Part shown: positions 12,689 to 25,023 of the stretch, in pieces
How positions within the stretch are numbered: the stretch's first letter is position 1
How the letters are laid out: each line of letters opens with the position of its first letter
From: Mycobacterium stomatepiae
Lineage (GTDB): Bacteria; Actinomycetota; Actinomycetes; Mycobacteriales; Mycobacteriaceae
Assembly (NCBI RefSeq): GCF_010731715.1
Contig: NZ_AP022587.1
Coordinates: 4,340,001-4,404,000, forward strand
DNA length: 64,000 bases
Direction: 5' to 3'
Made by a program: the position numbers and the translations under genes
The notes under the pieces: generated by a model
Told to the model about the DNA's origin: nothing
Seen by the model: only the letters and a program-made list of their open reading frames with translations
Database searches by the model: none

Positions 12689-14130
12689 ATGACGGAGCGC
12701 TTCACCACGACCGACGCGGGTATTGCCGCACCCAGCGACGAACGGTCGTTGACGATCGGCCCCGACGGTCCGATCCTGTTGCAGGATCACTACCTGATCG
12801 AACAGATGGCGCAGTTCAACCGGGAACGCATCCCGGAGCGCCAACCGCACGCCAAGGGTGGTGGTGCCTTCGGTCATTTCGAGGTGACCAACGACGTCAG
12901 CAAGTACACCAGGGCCGCGGTATTCCAGCCCGGAACGAAAACCGAGATGCTGGCCAGGTTCTCGACGGCGCCGGCGAGCGCGGCAGCCCAGACACCTGGC
13001 GGGACCCACGCGGATTCGCGTTGAAGTTCTACACGACCGAGGGCAATTTCGACATGGTCGGCAACAACACGCCGGTCTTCTTCATGCGCGACCCCATGAA
13101 GTTCCAGCACTTCATCCGGTCCCAAAAGCGCTTGCAGGCAAGCAATGTGCGCGATCACAACATGCAGTGGGACTTCTGGAGCCTGTCGCCGGAGTCCGCG
13201 CATCAAGTGACGTGGCTGATGGGCGATCGCGGAATCCCCAAGAACTGGCGCCAGATGAACGGCTACAGCAGCCACACCTACAGCTGGATCAACGCCGCCG
13301 ACGAGATCTTCTGGGTGAAGTATCACTTCATCACCGATCAGGGCATCGGCTTCCTGACTCAGGAGGTTGCCGACCAATTGGCCGGTGAGGACGGCGATTA
13401 CCACCAGCGTGACCTGTACGAGTCGATCGAGCGCGGCGATCACCCGAGCTGGACGCTCAAGATGCAGATCATGCCGTTCGAGGAAGCCAAGACCTATCGG
13501 TACAACCCGTTCGATCTGACGAAAGTCTGGCCGCACGGCGACTATCCGTTGATCGACGTCGGCCGGATGACGTTGAACCGCAACGTCACCGACTACCACA
13601 CCGAGATCGAGCAGGCCGCCTTCGAACCGAACAACACCGTGCCGGGAACGGGTCTGAGCCCGGACAAGATGCTGCTCGCGCGCGGCTTCTCCTACTCGGA
13701 CGCGCATCGGGCACGGCTGGGAGCCAATTACCGCCAGATCCCGGTCAACGAGCCGAAGGTGGAGGTCAACAGCTACTCCAAGGACGGCGCGATGCGGATG
13801 AAAAACGTGTCGGATCCGGTCTATGCACCCAACTCCTACGGCGGCCCGCACGCCGACCCGGCCCGCGCGGCCGAGGTGCGGTGGATGGCCGACGGTCAGA
13901 TGGTCCGCGAGGCATACACATTGCGGCCCGATGACGACGATTGGGGTCAGGCCGGCACCATGGTCCGCGAGGTTCTCGATGACGCGGCCCGAGATCGATT
14001 GGCCCACGACATCATTGGGCGCGTCTCCAAGGGCGTCAAGGAGCCGGTGCTGTCCCGGGTATTCGAGTACTGGCGCAACGTCGACCCGGATCTCGGCAAG
14101 AAAGTCGAGGAGGGCGTCCGGGGCCAATAG
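12689..14130 (+). pseudogene. katA: Monofunctional haem catalase, broken by a 1-base deletion near 12968
   Basis: Together the two frames encode a full-length (~480 aa) clade-type haem catalase. The first ~93 residues (12689 to about 12968) include the distal-haem histidine in [16 protein letters not shown]. The frame then shifts by one base, and the rest ([29 protein letters not shown] onward) contains the catalytic asparagine and the haem-ligand tyrosine in [22 protein letters not shown]. The expected local reading is [14 protein letters not shown], so a single base after ACGG is missing. The intact Shine-Dalgarno GAGGAG precedes the ATG. Either a recent pseudogene or a sequence error. M. 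tuberculosis relies on KatG and has no such gene here. Confidence 0.85.
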
Positions 14131-14139
14131 CTGGGCGTC

Positions 14140-14194
14140 GAGCGTCGAGTTGTCGGGCGGATTTGCTCGCCTTCGGCCCAATAACTCGATGCTC
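14140..14194 (+). terminator. Long hairpin after the catalase gene
   Basis: Bases 14140-14158 pair with 14176-14194 over 19 positions with two G-U pairs and one mismatch; the loop is about 17 bases. Confidence 0.55.
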
Positions 14195-14221
14195 GGCGCG
14201 GCCCTGGCATGATCAAGATTC

Positions 14222-14872
14222 ATGATGCGGATCTCCGCTGTGGCGGTATGCGTCGGGCTGGGCTTTGGGGTGGCCTCCGGTGTGCCTCTCGCGGCCGCCC
14301 ACCCCTCCGATCCCGGGGTGGTGTCCTACGCGGTCCTCGGCAAAGGCTCGGTCGGCAACATCGTCGGCGGACCGATGGGGTGGGAAGCGGTTTTCACCAC
14401 ACCGGTCCAGGGTTTCTTCGTCGACCTGGCGGACTGCAACAACTGGGCGGACATCGGGCTGCCCGATGTGTACAACGACTCCGACCTGGCGTCGTTCAAC
14501 GGGGCCACGTCGCAGACGTCGGGCAACGATCAGACGCATCTGGTCAAGCAGGCGGTCGGCGTATTCGCCACCAACGAGGCCGCGGACCGGGCCTACCACC
14601 GGCTGGTGGATCGCACCGTGGGCTGCTCGGGACAGACCACCGCGATGCATCTGGATAACGGGCAGACGCAAGTGTGGTCGTTTGCCGGGGCGCCGGCGAG
14701 CGCGACCGACGCGAACTGGACGAAGCAGGAAGCGGGCACCGATCGCCGCTGCTTCAATCAAACCCGGCTGCGTGAAAACGTGTTGCTTCAGGCGAAGGTT
14801 TGTCAGTCTGGCAACGCGGGACCCGCGGTCAATGTGCTGGCCGGGGCGATGCAAAACGCACTGGGGCAATAA
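14222..14872 (+). CDS. Exported PknH-extracellular-domain-like sensor protein (Rv3705c-like)
   Basis: 216 aa. The N-terminal signal peptide (AVAVCVGLGFGVASGVPLAAAHP) is followed by a domain with four conserved-type cysteines (ADCNNW, TVGCSGQ, DRRCFNQ, KVCQSG), the pattern of the PknH-like extracellular sensor family. Double ATG at 14222/14225. It sits just upstream of egtA as in M. tuberculosis (Rv3705c upstream of Rv3704c). Ligand unknown. Confidence 0.75.
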   Translation: MMRISAVAVCVGLGFGVASGVPLAAAHPSDPGVVSYAVLGKGSVGNIVGGPMGWEAVFTTPVQGFFVDLADCNNWADIGLPDVYNDSDLASFNGATSQTSGNDQTHLVKQAVGVFATNEAADRAYHRLVDRTVGCSGQTTAMHLDNGQTQVWSFAGAPASATDANWTKQEAGTDRRCFNQTRLRENVLLQAKVCQSGNAGPAVNVLAGAMQNALGQ

Positions 14873-15031
14873 ATCGGCGAATTTGGGTATTGATAAAAGC
14901 CGTGCGGCGAGAAACTGCGGGAGCGGAAACGTGTCGGGGCGATCTGGAAGATGAAGGGACGGCGGCTATCGTTCGGATAGCTGCCCAACAAGGCGCTCGG
15001 CGTGCGTGGTCGGGCCCGGAGGGATCGTGAT

Positions 15032-16330
15032 ATGACGCTCGCCGCTATCACCGCCGCGGTCTCCCAGCTCGACGCCGCCCGCCCGGCCGATTCCGCGTTG
15101 ACCAGCTCCGAGGAAGCCGCCCAATACATCGCCGACGGTTGTTTGATCGACGGCCCGCTGGGGCGCGTCGGCCTGGAGGTGGAGGCGCATTGCGTCGACC
15201 CGGCCGATCCCAACCGCCGCCCGAGCTGGGACGAGATCACCGGGGTCATCGACCAGCTACCTCCGTTGCCCGGTCGCAGCGTCGTCACCGTCGAGCCCGG
15301 GGGCGCGGTCGAACTCTCCGGCCCACCCGAGGACGGCGTCGCCGCCGCCATTGAAGTGATGAGCAACGACCAGGTCGTGCTGCGCAAGGCCTTCGCCAGC
15401 GCCGGCCTGGGGCTGGTCTACGTGGGCGCGGACCCGCTGCGCGCGCCGAAGCGCGTCAACCCGGGTGCCCGTTACCGCGCGATGGAAGAGTTCTTCGCCG
15501 CCAGCGACTCCGCCGAGGCGGGTGCCGCGATGATGACGTCGACGGCCGCGGTCCAGGTCAACCTGGATGCCGGGCCGCAGGCCGGCTGGGCGGACCGCGT
15601 CCGGCTCGCGCATGCGCTGGGCCCCACGATGATCGCGATCGCGGCGAACTCCCCGATGCTGAGCGGCGACTTCTCCGGATGGGTGTCCACCCGGCAGTGG
15701 GTGTGGGGCCAGATGGACTCGGCGCGCTGCGGCCCCATCCTCGGCGCCAGCGGTGACGACCCCGGCACCGACTGGGCGCGCTACGCGCTCAAGGCGCCGG
15801 TGATGATGGTGCACAACCCCGAGGGCCCGGACTTTCGAGCGCTTACCCACTACGTGTCCTTCGCCGATTGGGCGGATGGCTCGGCGCTGCTCTGCGATCG
15901 TCGGCCTACCCTTGCCGATCTGGACTATCACCTCACCACGCTGTTCCCGCCGGTGCGCCCCCGGCAATGGCTGGAGATCCGCTACCTGGACAGCGCCCCG
16001 GATGCCTACTGGCCCGCGATCGCATTCACCCTGGTCGCCCTGCTCGACGACCCGGCCGCGGCCGACGCCGCCGCGGCGGCTGTCGAACCGGTGGCCACCG
16101 CTTGGGACAACGCCGCGCGGCTCGGTTTGAGCGACCGGAGGTTGCACGAGGCCGCCACCTCCTGCGTGGCCATCGCCGCCGCGAAGGCGCCGCCCGAGCT
16201 CACTGACGCGATGGCGCGGCTGATCCGCTCGGTCGAGCGTGGCCGATGTCCGGGCGACGACTTCTCCGACCAGGTAATAGACCACGGCATCGCGGCCACG
16301 GTGTCGCAGTTGGCGCAAGGGATGCTGTGA
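15032..16330 (+). CDS. egtA: Glutamate-cysteine ligase EgtA (ergothioneine pathway)
   Basis: 432 aa; joins glutamate and cysteine to gamma-glutamylcysteine, the sulfur donor for EgtB. The GCS2-type fold shows [13 protein letters not shown] near residue 45, [15 protein letters not shown], and the metal/substrate segment [14 protein letters not shown]. The ATG at 15032 has GGAGGGA upstream and gives the M. tuberculosis length. First gene of a tightly coupled operon: egtB starts 4 bases before its stop. Confidence 0.93.
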   Translation: MTLAAITAAVSQLDAARPADSALTSSEEAAQYIADGCLIDGPLGRVGLEVEAHCVDPADPNRRPSWDEITGVIDQLPPLPGRSVVTVEPGGAVELSGPPEDGVAAAIEVMSNDQVVLRKAFASAGLGLVYVGADPLRAPKRVNPGARYRAMEEFFAASDSAEAGAAMMTSTAAVQVNLDAGPQAGWADRVRLAHALGPTMIAIAANSPMLSGDFSGWVSTRQWVWGQMDSARCGPILGASGDDPGTDWARYALKAPVMMVHNPEGPDFRALTHYVSFADWADGSALLCDRRPTLADLDYHLTTLFPPVRPRQWLEIRYLDSAPDAYWPAIAFTLVALLDDPAAADAAAAAVEPVATAWDNAARLGLSDRRLHEAATSCVAIAAAKAPPELTDAMARLIRSVERGRCPGDDFSDQVIDHGIAATVSQLAQGML

Positions 16331-17715
16331 GTTTCCCCGATGATTCCGATCCGTCCCCCGCAAGCAGGAGGCGCCCCCAGCGCCCGGCTGCGCCGCGCTT
16401 GCGATCGTCACGCCGGGAACGGCTCGCCGACGATCTGGAGCGGGTGCGCACGCGCACGCTGCGGCTGGTCGATTTCGACGACGCCGAACTGCGTCGCCAG
16501 TACGACCCGTTGATGAGCCCCCTGGTGTGGGACCTCGCGCACATCGGTCAGCAGGAGGAGCTGTGGCTGCTGCGCGGCGGTGACCCGAATCGTCCGGGGA
16601 TGCTGGATCCGTCGGTCGAAGGTCTCTACGACGCGTTCGAACACTCCCGAGCGAGTCGCGTCGATTTACCACTGCTGTCTCCAAACCAGGCCCGAACTTA
16701 TTGCCGCACAGTGCGTTCCGCAGCGCTGGATGCGTTGGACGCCTTGCCCGACGACCCCGCGGGCGACCGTGCGGCCTTCGTCTACGCGATGGTGGTCAGC
16801 CACGAAAACCAGCACGACGAAACCATGCTGCAGGCGTTGAACATGCGCACCGGCGCCGCGCTGCTGCGCGACCCGAACCACTTGCCCGCGGGCCGGCCCG
16901 GCCTGGCCGGAACGTCGGTGCTGGTGCCCGGCGGCCCGTTCGTGCTCGGCGTCGATGCCGCCGGCGAACCGTTCTCGCTGGACAACGAGCGCCCCGCCCA
17001 CGTCGTCGACTTGCCGGCCTTTCGCATCGGCCGGGTCCCGGTCACCAACGGCGAGTGGCAACAGTTCATCGGCGACGGCGGCTATAACGAGCGGCGCTGG
17101 TGGTCCGACCGCGGCTGGGAGCATCTGTGCAGCGCGGGCCTGAGCGCGCCGCAATTCTGGGGTTCCGACGGGCGTACCCGCACCCGATTCGGCTATGTCG
17201 AAGACATTCCGGCCGAGGAGCCGGTGCAGCATGTCACCTACTTCGAGGCCGAGGCGTACGCGGCCTGGGCCGGTGCGCGGCTGCCCACCGAGATGGAATG
17301 GGAGAAGGCCTGCGCATGGGACCCCGCCACCGGGACCCGGCGCCGCTACCCGTGGGGAGCGCAGGAGCCATCGGGCGAGTTCGCCAACCTGGGTGGCACC
17401 GCCCTGCGGCCGGCTCCTGTCGGCGCCTACCCGGCCGGCGCGTCGGCCTACGGCGCCGAGCAGATGCTGGGCGACGTCTGGGAGTGGACCAGCTCGCCGC
17501 TGCGGCCATGGCCCGGTTTTGTTCCGATGATCTACGACCGTTACTCGCAGCCGTTCTTCGACGGCGACTACCGGATTCTGCGCGGCGGGTCGTGGGCCGT
17601 CGAATCAGCCATCCTGCGGCCCAGTTTCCGCAACTGGGACCACCCCATCCGTCGTCAGATCTTCTCGGGTGTGCGGCTGGCCTGGGACGTTCCCGACGCG
17701 GGGGACACCGTCTGA
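16327..17715 (+). CDS. egtB: Hercynine oxygenase EgtB
   Basis: 462 aa, non-haem Fe(II) enzyme that couples gamma-glutamylcysteine to hercynine with O2, forming a sulfoxide. The N-terminal DinB-like domain holds the iron-binding HX3HXE motif SHENQHDET with an upstream histidine in WDLAHIGQ. The C-terminal two-thirds is an FGE-sulfatase domain ([40 protein letters not shown]). GTG start overlaps the egtA stop (GTGA). Slightly longer at the N-terminus than the remembered M. tuberculosis protein, so the true start may be downstream. Confidence 0.93.
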   Translation: MSFPDDSDPSPASRRRPQRPAAPRLRSSRRERLADDLERVRTRTLRLVDFDDAELRRQYDPLMSPLVWDLAHIGQQEELWLLRGGDPNRPGMLDPSVEGLYDAFEHSRASRVDLPLLSPNQARTYCRTVRSAALDALDALPDDPAGDRAAFVYAMVVSHENQHDETMLQALNMRTGAALLRDPNHLPAGRPGLAGTSVLVPGGPFVLGVDAAGEPFSLDNERPAHVVDLPAFRIGRVPVTNGEWQQFIGDGGYNERRWWSDRGWEHLCSAGLSAPQFWGSDGRTRTRFGYVEDIPAEEPVQHVTYFEAEAYAAWAGARLPTEMEWEKACAWDPATGTRRRYPWGAQEPSGEFANLGGTALRPAPVGAYPAGASAYGAEQMLGDVWEWTSSPLRPWPGFVPMIYDRYSQPFFDGDYRILRGGSWAVESAILRPSFRNWDHPIRRQIFSGVRLAWDVPDAGDTV

Positions 17716-18425
17716 TGTGCCGTCACCTCGGCTGGCTTGGCGCCGACGTCAGCGTCTCTTCGCTAATACTGGATCCGCCCTTCGGCCTTCGCGCGCAGTC
17801 CTATTCCCCGCGCCGCCAAAAACATGGCCTGTTGAACGCCGACGGTTGGGGCGTCGGCTTTTTCGATCGTGCTTCCGGCGGCGAGGTGCCCCGGCGCTGG
17901 CGCAGCACCGCGCCACTGTGGGGCGACACGTCGCTGGAATCGGTTGCGCCCGCCTTGCGCAGCCACTGCGTGCTGGCCGCGGTGCGTTCGGCGACCGTCG
18001 GCATGCCGCTCGACGTCAGCGCGACCGCGCCGTTCACCGACGGCCAGTGGCTGCTCTCGCATAACGGCATCGTCGACCGCGGCGTGCTGCCCCTGACTGC
18101 GACGGCCGAATCCGTTTGCGACAGCGCGATGTTGGCGGCCACCATCTTCTCGCTGGGCCTCGAAGTGCTGGGTGAGACCATTGCGCAGATCGGAGCGCTC
18201 GATCCCGACGCTCGTCTTAACGTACTGGCCGCCGATGGTTCTCGGCTGCTGGCCACCGTGTGGGGTGACACCTTGTCCATCCTGCGCCGCGACGACGGCG
18301 TGGTGCTGGCCAGCGAGCCCTACGACGACGATTCCGAATGGGAGGACGTGCCGGATCACCACCTTGTCGAAGTGACCGCTACGGGCGTAACGATGACTCC
18401 GCTGGACGAGCCGAAAGGATTTTGA
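17715..18425 (+). CDS. egtC: Gamma-glutamyl-hercynylcysteine sulfoxide hydrolase EgtC
   Basis: 236 aa class-II glutamine-amidotransferase-fold hydrolase that removes glutamate from the EgtB product. It begins MCRHLGW; Cys2 becomes the N-terminal nucleophile after Met removal. The [10 protein letters not shown] and LLSHNGIVD segments are typical of the Ntn fold. The ATG overlaps the egtB stop by one base (TGATG), indicating translational coupling. Confidence 0.93.
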   Translation: MCRHLGWLGADVSVSSLILDPPFGLRAQSYSPRRQKHGLLNADGWGVGFFDRASGGEVPRRWRSTAPLWGDTSLESVAPALRSHCVLAAVRSATVGMPLDVSATAPFTDGQWLLSHNGIVDRGVLPLTATAESVCDSAMLAATIFSLGLEVLGETIAQIGALDPDARLNVLAADGSRLLATVWGDTLSILRRDDGVVLASEPYDDDSEWEDVPDHHLVEVTATGVTMTPLDEPKGF

Positions 18426-19390
18426 TGACACTGACGTTGTCCAACCATCTCGCCGCCGACTCGGCGTATCACGCGTTGCGCCGCGACGCATCCGACGGTT
18501 TGCGGCGCACGCCGAAGTCGTTGCCGCCCAAATGGTTTTACGACTCGGTCGGTAGTGAGCTCTTCGACCAGATCACCCGGTTGCCGGAGTATTACCCGAC
18601 GCGGGCCGAGGCGGAGATCCTGCGCGCCCGGGCCGGCGAAATCGCGTCGGCGAGCCAGGCCGACACCCTGGTCGAGTTGGGCAGCGGCACCTCGGAGAAG
18701 ACTCGCCTGCTGCTGGACGCGCTGCACGGCCGCGGATCGCTGCGCCGTTTCGTACCGTTTGACGTCGATGCGAGCATCCTGTCGACCGCGGCGGCCGCGA
18801 TCCAAGCGGAATACGCCGGCGTCGAAATCAAGGCTGTCTGTGGCGATTTCGAGGAGCATCTCACCGAGATCCCCAGCGGTGGCCGACGCCTGTTCGTGTT
18901 CCTCGGTTCGACGATCGGCAACCTCACACCCGGACCGCGCGCCGAATTCCTCAAGTCCCTCGCCGACGTGATGCAACCCGAGGACACCCTGCTGCTCGGC
19001 ACCGACCTGGTCAAGGACACCGGCCGGCTGCTACGCGCCTACGACGACGCCCCCGGGGTGACGGCCCGGTTCAACCGCAATGTGCTCGCGGTGGTCAACC
19101 GGGAACTCGACGCCGATTTCGACGTCGACGCCTTCGAGCATGTGGCGCGCTGGAACGCCGACGAGGAGCGCATCGAAATGTGGCTGCGGACCGACCGGCC
19201 GCAGCGGGTCCGGGTCGGCGCGCTCGACCTGACCGTCGAGTTCGCCGCCGGCGAGGAAATGCTGACCGAGGTGTCGAGCAAGTTCCACCCGGGCGGGGTG
19301 AGCGCGGAACTGGCCGGCGCGGGACTGCGCCGTGTTCAGTGGTGGACCGACGCCGCCGGCGATTTCGGGTTGTCGTTAGCGGTCAAGTGA
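18425..19390 (+). CDS. egtD: Histidine N-alpha-methyltransferase EgtD
   Basis: 321 aa SAM-dependent enzyme that trimethylates histidine to hercynine, the first ergothioneine-specific intermediate. SAM-binding segments [18 protein letters not shown] and PFDVDASIL are visible, along with [11 protein letters not shown]. The N-terminal [17 protein letters not shown] is typical. ATG overlaps the egtC stop. Length equals the M. tuberculosis enzyme. Confidence 0.95.
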   Translation: MTLTLSNHLAADSAYHALRRDASDGLRRTPKSLPPKWFYDSVGSELFDQITRLPEYYPTRAEAEILRARAGEIASASQADTLVELGSGTSEKTRLLLDALHGRGSLRRFVPFDVDASILSTAAAAIQAEYAGVEIKAVCGDFEEHLTEIPSGGRRLFVFLGSTIGNLTPGPRAEFLKSLADVMQPEDTLLLGTDLVKDTGRLLRAYDDAPGVTARFNRNVLAVVNRELDADFDVDAFEHVARWNADEERIEMWLRTDRPQRVRVGALDLTVEFAAGEEMLTEVSSKFHPGGVSAELAGAGLRRVQWWTDAAGDFGLSLAVK

Positions 19391-20532
19391 CCGATAGCGG
19401 TTCGCTGGCCGACCGATGGCGGGAGGCCCGCCCGCCCGCGGCGGGTTTGCACTTGGACAGTGCCGCCTGTTCGCGGCAGAGTTTCGCGGCCATCGACGCC
19501 GCCGCGCAGTATGCCCGCCACGAGGCCGAGGTCGGCGGATACGTCGCGGCGCAGGCCGCGGCGCCCACGCTCGACGCCGGGCGTGCGGCGTTCGCCGCGC
19601 TGACCGGGATGGCCGACGCCGACGTGGTGTACACGACGGGATCGCTGCACGCGCTGGATCTGCTGCTGGGCAGCTGGCCCGCCGAGCGCCGGACGCTGGC
19701 CTGCCTGCCGGGCGAATACGGCCCCAACCTGGCCGTGATGGCCGCGCACGGATTCGACCGTCAGCTGCTGCCGACCCTCGACGACGGCCGGCTGGCGCTC
19801 GACGACGCCGCGTTCGCCCTGGAGGCCGATCCGCCCGATTTCGTCCACCTGACGTCGGTTGCCAGCCACAGCGGTGTCGTGCAACCGATTTCGATGATCG
19901 CGAAGCTGTGCCATGAGTTGGGTTTGCCCCTGGTCGTCGACGCCGCCCAGGCGCTGGGCCAGGTGGACTGCGCGGTCGGGGCGGACGTCACCTACTCCTC
20001 GTCGCGCAAGTGGATCGCCGGTCCGCGCGGGGTCGGCTTCCTGGCGGTTCGACCGGACCTGACGCCGCGGCTACAGCCTCGGCTGGCCGCACCGGAGTGG
20101 TCCGGGGTGTTCACGGTCGCACAGCAGCTCGAATTCGGCGAAGCCAACATCGCCGCGCGAGTGGGGTCTTCGGTGGCACTCGGCGAGTATCTGGCCTTCG
20201 GTCCGGAGGCCATGCGGGCACGGCTGGCCGAGCTCGGCAGCATCGGGCGGTCCACGCTGGCCGACGTGCCGGGGTGGGCGGTGGTCGAAGAGGCGGAGGA
20301 GCCAAGCGCCATCACCACTTTGGCGCCGCTCGACGGTGCCGACCCGCAGGCGGTGCGGGAATGGCTGCTCGCCGAACGGCGGATCCTGACCACCTATGCC
20401 GGGGTGCAGCGGGCGCCGCTGGAGATGACCGGGCCGCGGCTGCGGATCTCCCCGCACGCCGACACCACCGCCGAGGACCTGGAGACCTTCGCCGAAGCAC
20501 TGATCGCCGCGACTGCGGCGACCGCGGCATAA
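19387..20532 (+). CDS. egtE: Ergothioneine PLP-dependent C-S lyase EgtE
   Basis: 381 aa fold-type I PLP enzyme (class-V aminotransferase family) that cleaves hercynylcysteine sulfoxide to ergothioneine. The PLP lysine lies in [29 protein letters not shown] contains the aspartate facing the pyridine nitrogen. GTG start overlaps the egtD stop by four bases. Last core gene of the egt operon. Confidence 0.9.
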   Translation: MTDSGSLADRWREARPPAAGLHLDSAACSRQSFAAIDAAAQYARHEAEVGGYVAAQAAAPTLDAGRAAFAALTGMADADVVYTTGSLHALDLLLGSWPAERRTLACLPGEYGPNLAVMAAHGFDRQLLPTLDDGRLALDDAAFALEADPPDFVHLTSVASHSGVVQPISMIAKLCHELGLPLVVDAAQALGQVDCAVGADVTYSSSRKWIAGPRGVGFLAVRPDLTPRLQPRLAAPEWSGVFTVAQQLEFGEANIAARVGSSVALGEYLAFGPEAMRARLAELGSIGRSTLADVPGWAVVEEAEEPSAITTLAPLDGADPQAVREWLLAERRILTTYAGVQRAPLEMTGPRLRISPHADTTAEDLETFAEALIAATAATAA

Positions 20533-20537
20533 CTCCC

Positions 20538-21110
20538 GTGGCCACCCTGACCTGGCTCGGCGTGCCCGGTGACGAAAATGACTGGACCGCAATGGGATTT
20601 GTGGTAGACGACCACACGATCCGCATCGGGCGGGTGAGCTGCGCGCTGACCGACGAGCGGTGCTGGGGATTCGACGAAATCCACGCGCAGCCCGATGTTC
20701 TCGGGTTACCGACGGTGGTCCGCCCTCCGGTCACCGCCGCGGTGCATCCCTGCGGTGTCACTCATGTAGACCACGTGGTTTACACGGCGGGCGAATTGGA
20801 CGCGGCGATAACCGGTCTCAACGCAGTGCTGGGCACCCCGCCGCGCCGGCGCTTTCATCCGCGGGGGCCGGACGGACCCGAGATGGCGTTCTACCGTGCC
20901 GGGGAAGGCTTCATCGAGGTGGTCGCGTCCGGCGTCGAGCCGGCGTTGATAGGGCTGGCGTTGTGGTCCCCGGACCTGGACGCCACGGTCGCGGCCATCC
21001 GTACCGCCGGCGGTCCGATCGGCGACCCCAAAGCCGCCGTGCAGGGCGGGCGCATCGCGAGCGTCTGGCAGGGCCACCTCGACTGGGGCCTGGCCATCAT
21101 GGGGCCGTAA
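20538..21110 (+). CDS. VOC (glyoxalase-fold) protein at the end of the egt operon
   Basis: 190 aa starting at GTG 20538, 5 bases after the egtE stop. The C-terminal two-thirds reads like a vicinal-oxygen-chelate domain (GVTHVDHVVYTAGELDAAITGLNAVLGTPP ... GEGFIEVVASG); the N-terminal ~65 residues form a second smaller repeat. The spacing suggests co-transcription with egtE. No ergothioneine role is established for it. Confidence 0.7.
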   Translation: MATLTWLGVPGDENDWTAMGFVVDDHTIRIGRVSCALTDERCWGFDEIHAQPDVLGLPTVVRPPVTAAVHPCGVTHVDHVVYTAGELDAAITGLNAVLGTPPRRRFHPRGPDGPEMAFYRAGEGFIEVVASGVEPALIGLALWSPDLDATVAAIRTAGGPIGDPKAAVQGGRIASVWQGHLDWGLAIMGP

Positions 21111-21111
21111 C

Positions 21112-21801
<690 letters not shown>

Positions 21802-21811
21802 CTACCCGCGG

Positions 21812-23295
21812 CTAGCAGGGCCAGGTGTGGACCGGCTCGTTGGCGTGCATATGGTCGCAATACCGGCGCAGCATCTCGGCGAGCGCCGCGCGCCGCGTGA
21901 GGCCGGAGTCCTGCAACGCGCGCACGGTCGCCACCTGCCAGCTGGCGCCGTTGCGGCCGGCCTTGGCGCGGCCCTCGATGACGCCGAGGAAGCGATCGCG
22001 CACCTCGACGTCCACCCCCCAGCTGCGCAGTCCCTCATCGGCGATCGGCAATAGGGTGTCGAGCACCAGCTTCGTCGCGGTCATCTCACCCAGCTCCGGC
22101 CAGTGCAGCACGGTGTCCATCCCGTGGCGGGCCGCTTCGAGGAAATTATGATGTGCCGCAGCGAAACTCATCTTCGTCCAGAGCGGATTCTCTTGCTCGG
22201 ACAGCGTGCGCAGCGTGCCGTAGTAGAACGCGGAGTTGGCCAGCATGTCGATGACGGTGGGCCCGGCCGGCAATACCCGATTCTCCAACTGCAGGTGCGG
22301 GCGCCCGACCCCGTCCACTTCCAAGACGTCGTACACCGGCCGGTTCCAGCGGTCCACGGTGCCGTTGTGCAGACGTAATTCGGAGAGATGCGGAATGCGG
22401 CCGGCGGTCAGTTCGGCAGCCGGATCCTCGTCGGACAACTCGTTCAGCAGGGACGGAAAGTAGCGGATGTTCTCTTTGAACAGATCCAGGATCGAGCCGA
22501 TCCAGCGTTCGCCGAACCACACCCGGGGCCGCACCCCTTGGGTTTTGAGCTCCTCGGGCCGGGTGTCGGTGGATTGCGAGAACACCTCGATCCGGGTCTC
22601 CGACCACAGCTGATGGCCGAAGAAGTACGGCGAATTGGCGCCCAGCGCCAGTTGCGGGCCGGCCATCACCTGCGCCGCATTCCAGTTGGGAGCGAAGTCG
22701 GCCGGAGCCACCTGCAAGTGCAATTGCATACTGGTGCAAGCGGATTCGGGCGCGATCGTCACCGCCTCCCAGCTCAGCGGCTCCGGGCCGGAGATGTGTA
22801 TCGGGATGTCCTCGCCGCGCGCGCTGAAGATGGACTCGTTGAGCGCGGCGTACCGCGACGATTCGCTCATCCAGCCGTCGCGCGACAGATGCTCGGGCAT
22901 CAGCGTGGGCAGGATGCCGATCATCACGATGCGGGTGCCCGCCGAGGCGGCCTTGGTCTGCGCCTCGTTGAGGCTGGCCCGCACTTCCGCCTCCAGGTCC
23001 AGGCCGGTCCGGTCAGTGGCCGGGGCGGAACGTTGAATTCGATGTTGTAGGCGCCTAATTCCTTCTGGTAGGCCGGATCTGCGATGGCATCGAGCACGGG
23101 CCGGTTCGACATGGCGGGCTGATAGTCGCCATCGACCAGGTTGCATTCGATCTCCATGCCGGTCAGCGGCCGGTCGGAGTCGAACCGTGACTGGGCCAGC
23201 ATCGTCTCGAAGACGTCCAGACACAGCTGCACTTTGCGCCGGTACTCCCGCCGATGTGCGCGGTCATACGTGGTGCGCTTGACCTCTTCGCCCAC
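21812..23295 (-). pseudogene. Glutamate-cysteine ligase-like protein (Rv3698-like), frameshifted near 23015
   Basis: Two overlapping frames together make a ~495 aa GCS2-family protein. The N-terminal part (from GTG 23295: VGEEVKRTTYDRAHRREY ... GMEIECNLVDGDYQPAMSN ... NIEFNVPPRPLTG) is in one frame. The remainder (TGLDLEAEVRASLNEAQTK to the stop) is in the next. A one-base deletion at about 23010-23018, after CTGACCGG, explains the break. The family may make gamma-glutamyl compounds, but the substrate is not established. Either a true pseudogene or a sequence error; the rest of the frame is well preserved. Confidence 0.8.
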
Positions 23296-23457
23296 ATCGC
23301 CGATGCAACAGGGTTGCCGCCGGTAACGCAAGGGTGACGCCACCGATCGCGCCACCGGGTTGGTCCTAACCGAGCGGGTTAGCTGCAGATCTGGTGGGTC
23401 GGTCCACCATCATGGACGATGGCAGAGACGTGTCGCAGTTCACGACGAAGGAGACAG

Positions 23458-24975
23458 GTGGCCGAGTTCGTCGCAGCTATCGATCAGGGCACCACTAGCA
23501 CCCGGTGCATGATTTTCGATCACGACGGCGCCGAGGTCGCACGTCACCAGCTCGAGCACGAGCAGATCCTGCCCCAAGCCGGCTGGGTCGAGCACAATCC
23601 GATCGAGATCTGGGAACGCACCTCCGCGGTGTTGCTGTCGGTGCTGAACACGTCCAAGTTCTCGGCGAAAGACATTGCCACGCTCGGAATTACAAACCAG
23701 CGCGAGACGACGCTGGTGTGGAATCGGCACACCGGAAGGCCGTACTACAACGCGATCGTCTGGCAGGACACCCGCACCGACCGGATCGCGTCGGCGCTGG
23801 ACCGCGACGGGCGTGGCGACGTGATCCGGCGCAAGGCCGGCCTGCCGCCGGCGACCTATTTCTCCGGCGGGAAGCTGCAATGGATCCTGGAGAACGTCGA
23901 CGGGGTGCGCGCGGCGGCCGAAAGCGGTGATGCGCTGTTCGGCACCCCGGACAGCTGGGTGTTGTGGAACCTGACCGGCGGTCCGCGCGGCGGGGTGCAC
24001 GTCACCGACGTGACCAATGCCAGCCGGACCATGCTGATGGATCTGGAAACGCTGGACTGGGACGATGAGCTGCTGTCCTTCTTTTCGATTCCGCGTGCGA
24101 TGCTGCCGGCGATCGCGTCGTCGTCGCCGACGCAGCCCTACGGCGTCACCTCGAACGACGGGCCGTTGGGCGCCGAGGTGCCGATCACCGGGGTCCTGGG
24201 CGACCAGCACGCCGCGATGGTCGGCCAGGTCTGCCTCGATGCGGGTGAGGCGAAGAACACCTACGGCACTGGCAATTTCCTGCTGCTCAATACCGGCGAG
24301 ACCATCGTGCGGTCCGACAACGGGCTGCTGACCACGGTCTGTTATCAGTTCGGGGACGCCAAACCCGTCTACGCGCTCGAGGGCTCGATCGCGGTCACCG
24401 GCTCGGCGGTGCAATGGCTGCGCGATCAGCTGGGCATCATCAGCGGTGCCGCGCAAAGCGAATGGCTGGCCCGCGAGGTTCCCGACAACGGCGGGGTCTA
24501 TTTCGTGCCCGCGTTTTCCGGGTTGTTCGCCCCGTACTGGCGCTCCGACGCGCGCGGCGCGATCGTCGGGTTGTCGCGGTACAACACCAACGCGCATCTG
24601 GCCCGCGCGACGCTGGAGGCGATCTGCTACCAGAGCCGCGATGTGGTGGACGCGATGGCAGCGGATTCCGGTGTGCGTCTTGAGGTGTTGAAGGTCGACG
24701 GTGGCATCACCCAGAACGAACTGTGCATGCAGATCCAGGCCGACGTGCTGGGCGTCGACGTGGTACGCCCGGTGGTCGCCGAGACCACCGCGCTGGGCGC
24801 CGCCTACGCCGCCGGTCTGGCGGTCGGGTTCTGGGCCGATCCGTCCGACCTGCGGGCCAACTGGCAGGAAGACAAGCGGTGGACGCCGAAGTGGGACGAC
24901 GACCAGCGCGCGCAGGGATACGCCGGGTGGCGTAAGGCGGTGCAGCGCACGCTCGATTGGGTCGACGTGTCATAG
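23458..24975 (+). CDS. glpK: Glycerol kinase
   Basis: 505 aa FGGY-family kinase making glycerol-3-phosphate. [10 protein letters not shown] (phosphate loop) lies at residue 7, [20 protein letters not shown] in the middle, [13 protein letters not shown] and [14 protein letters not shown] in the second domain, and [21 protein letters not shown] near the C-terminus. GTG start with GGAG at 7-10 bases. Divergent from the GCS2-like gene and ended by a hairpin. Confidence 0.95.
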   Translation: MAEFVAAIDQGTTSTRCMIFDHDGAEVARHQLEHEQILPQAGWVEHNPIEIWERTSAVLLSVLNTSKFSAKDIATLGITNQRETTLVWNRHTGRPYYNAIVWQDTRTDRIASALDRDGRGDVIRRKAGLPPATYFSGGKLQWILENVDGVRAAAESGDALFGTPDSWVLWNLTGGPRGGVHVTDVTNASRTMLMDLETLDWDDELLSFFSIPRAMLPAIASSSPTQPYGVTSNDGPLGAEVPITGVLGDQHAAMVGQVCLDAGEAKNTYGTGNFLLLNTGETIVRSDNGLLTTVCYQFGDAKPVYALEGSIAVTGSAVQWLRDQLGIISGAAQSEWLAREVPDNGGVYFVPAFSGLFAPYWRSDARGAIVGLSRYNTNAHLARATLEAICYQSRDVVDAMAADSGVRLEVLKVDGGITQNELCMQIQADVLGVDVVRPVVAETTALGAAYAAGLAVGFWADPSDLRANWQEDKRWTPKWDDDQRAQGYAGWRKAVQRTLDWVDVS

Positions 24976-24980
24976 CGAAA

Positions 24981-25007
24981 TGCCCGCCGGCGCAGGGCCG
25001 ACGGGCA
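24981..25007. terminator. Bidirectional hairpin between glpK and the PadR gene
   Basis: TGCCCGCCGGC (24981-24991) pairs with GCCGACGGGCA (24997-25007) with one mismatch. It lies between two convergent stop codons. Confidence 0.65.
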
Positions 25008-25023
25008 GTTCTCAGCAGATCGG

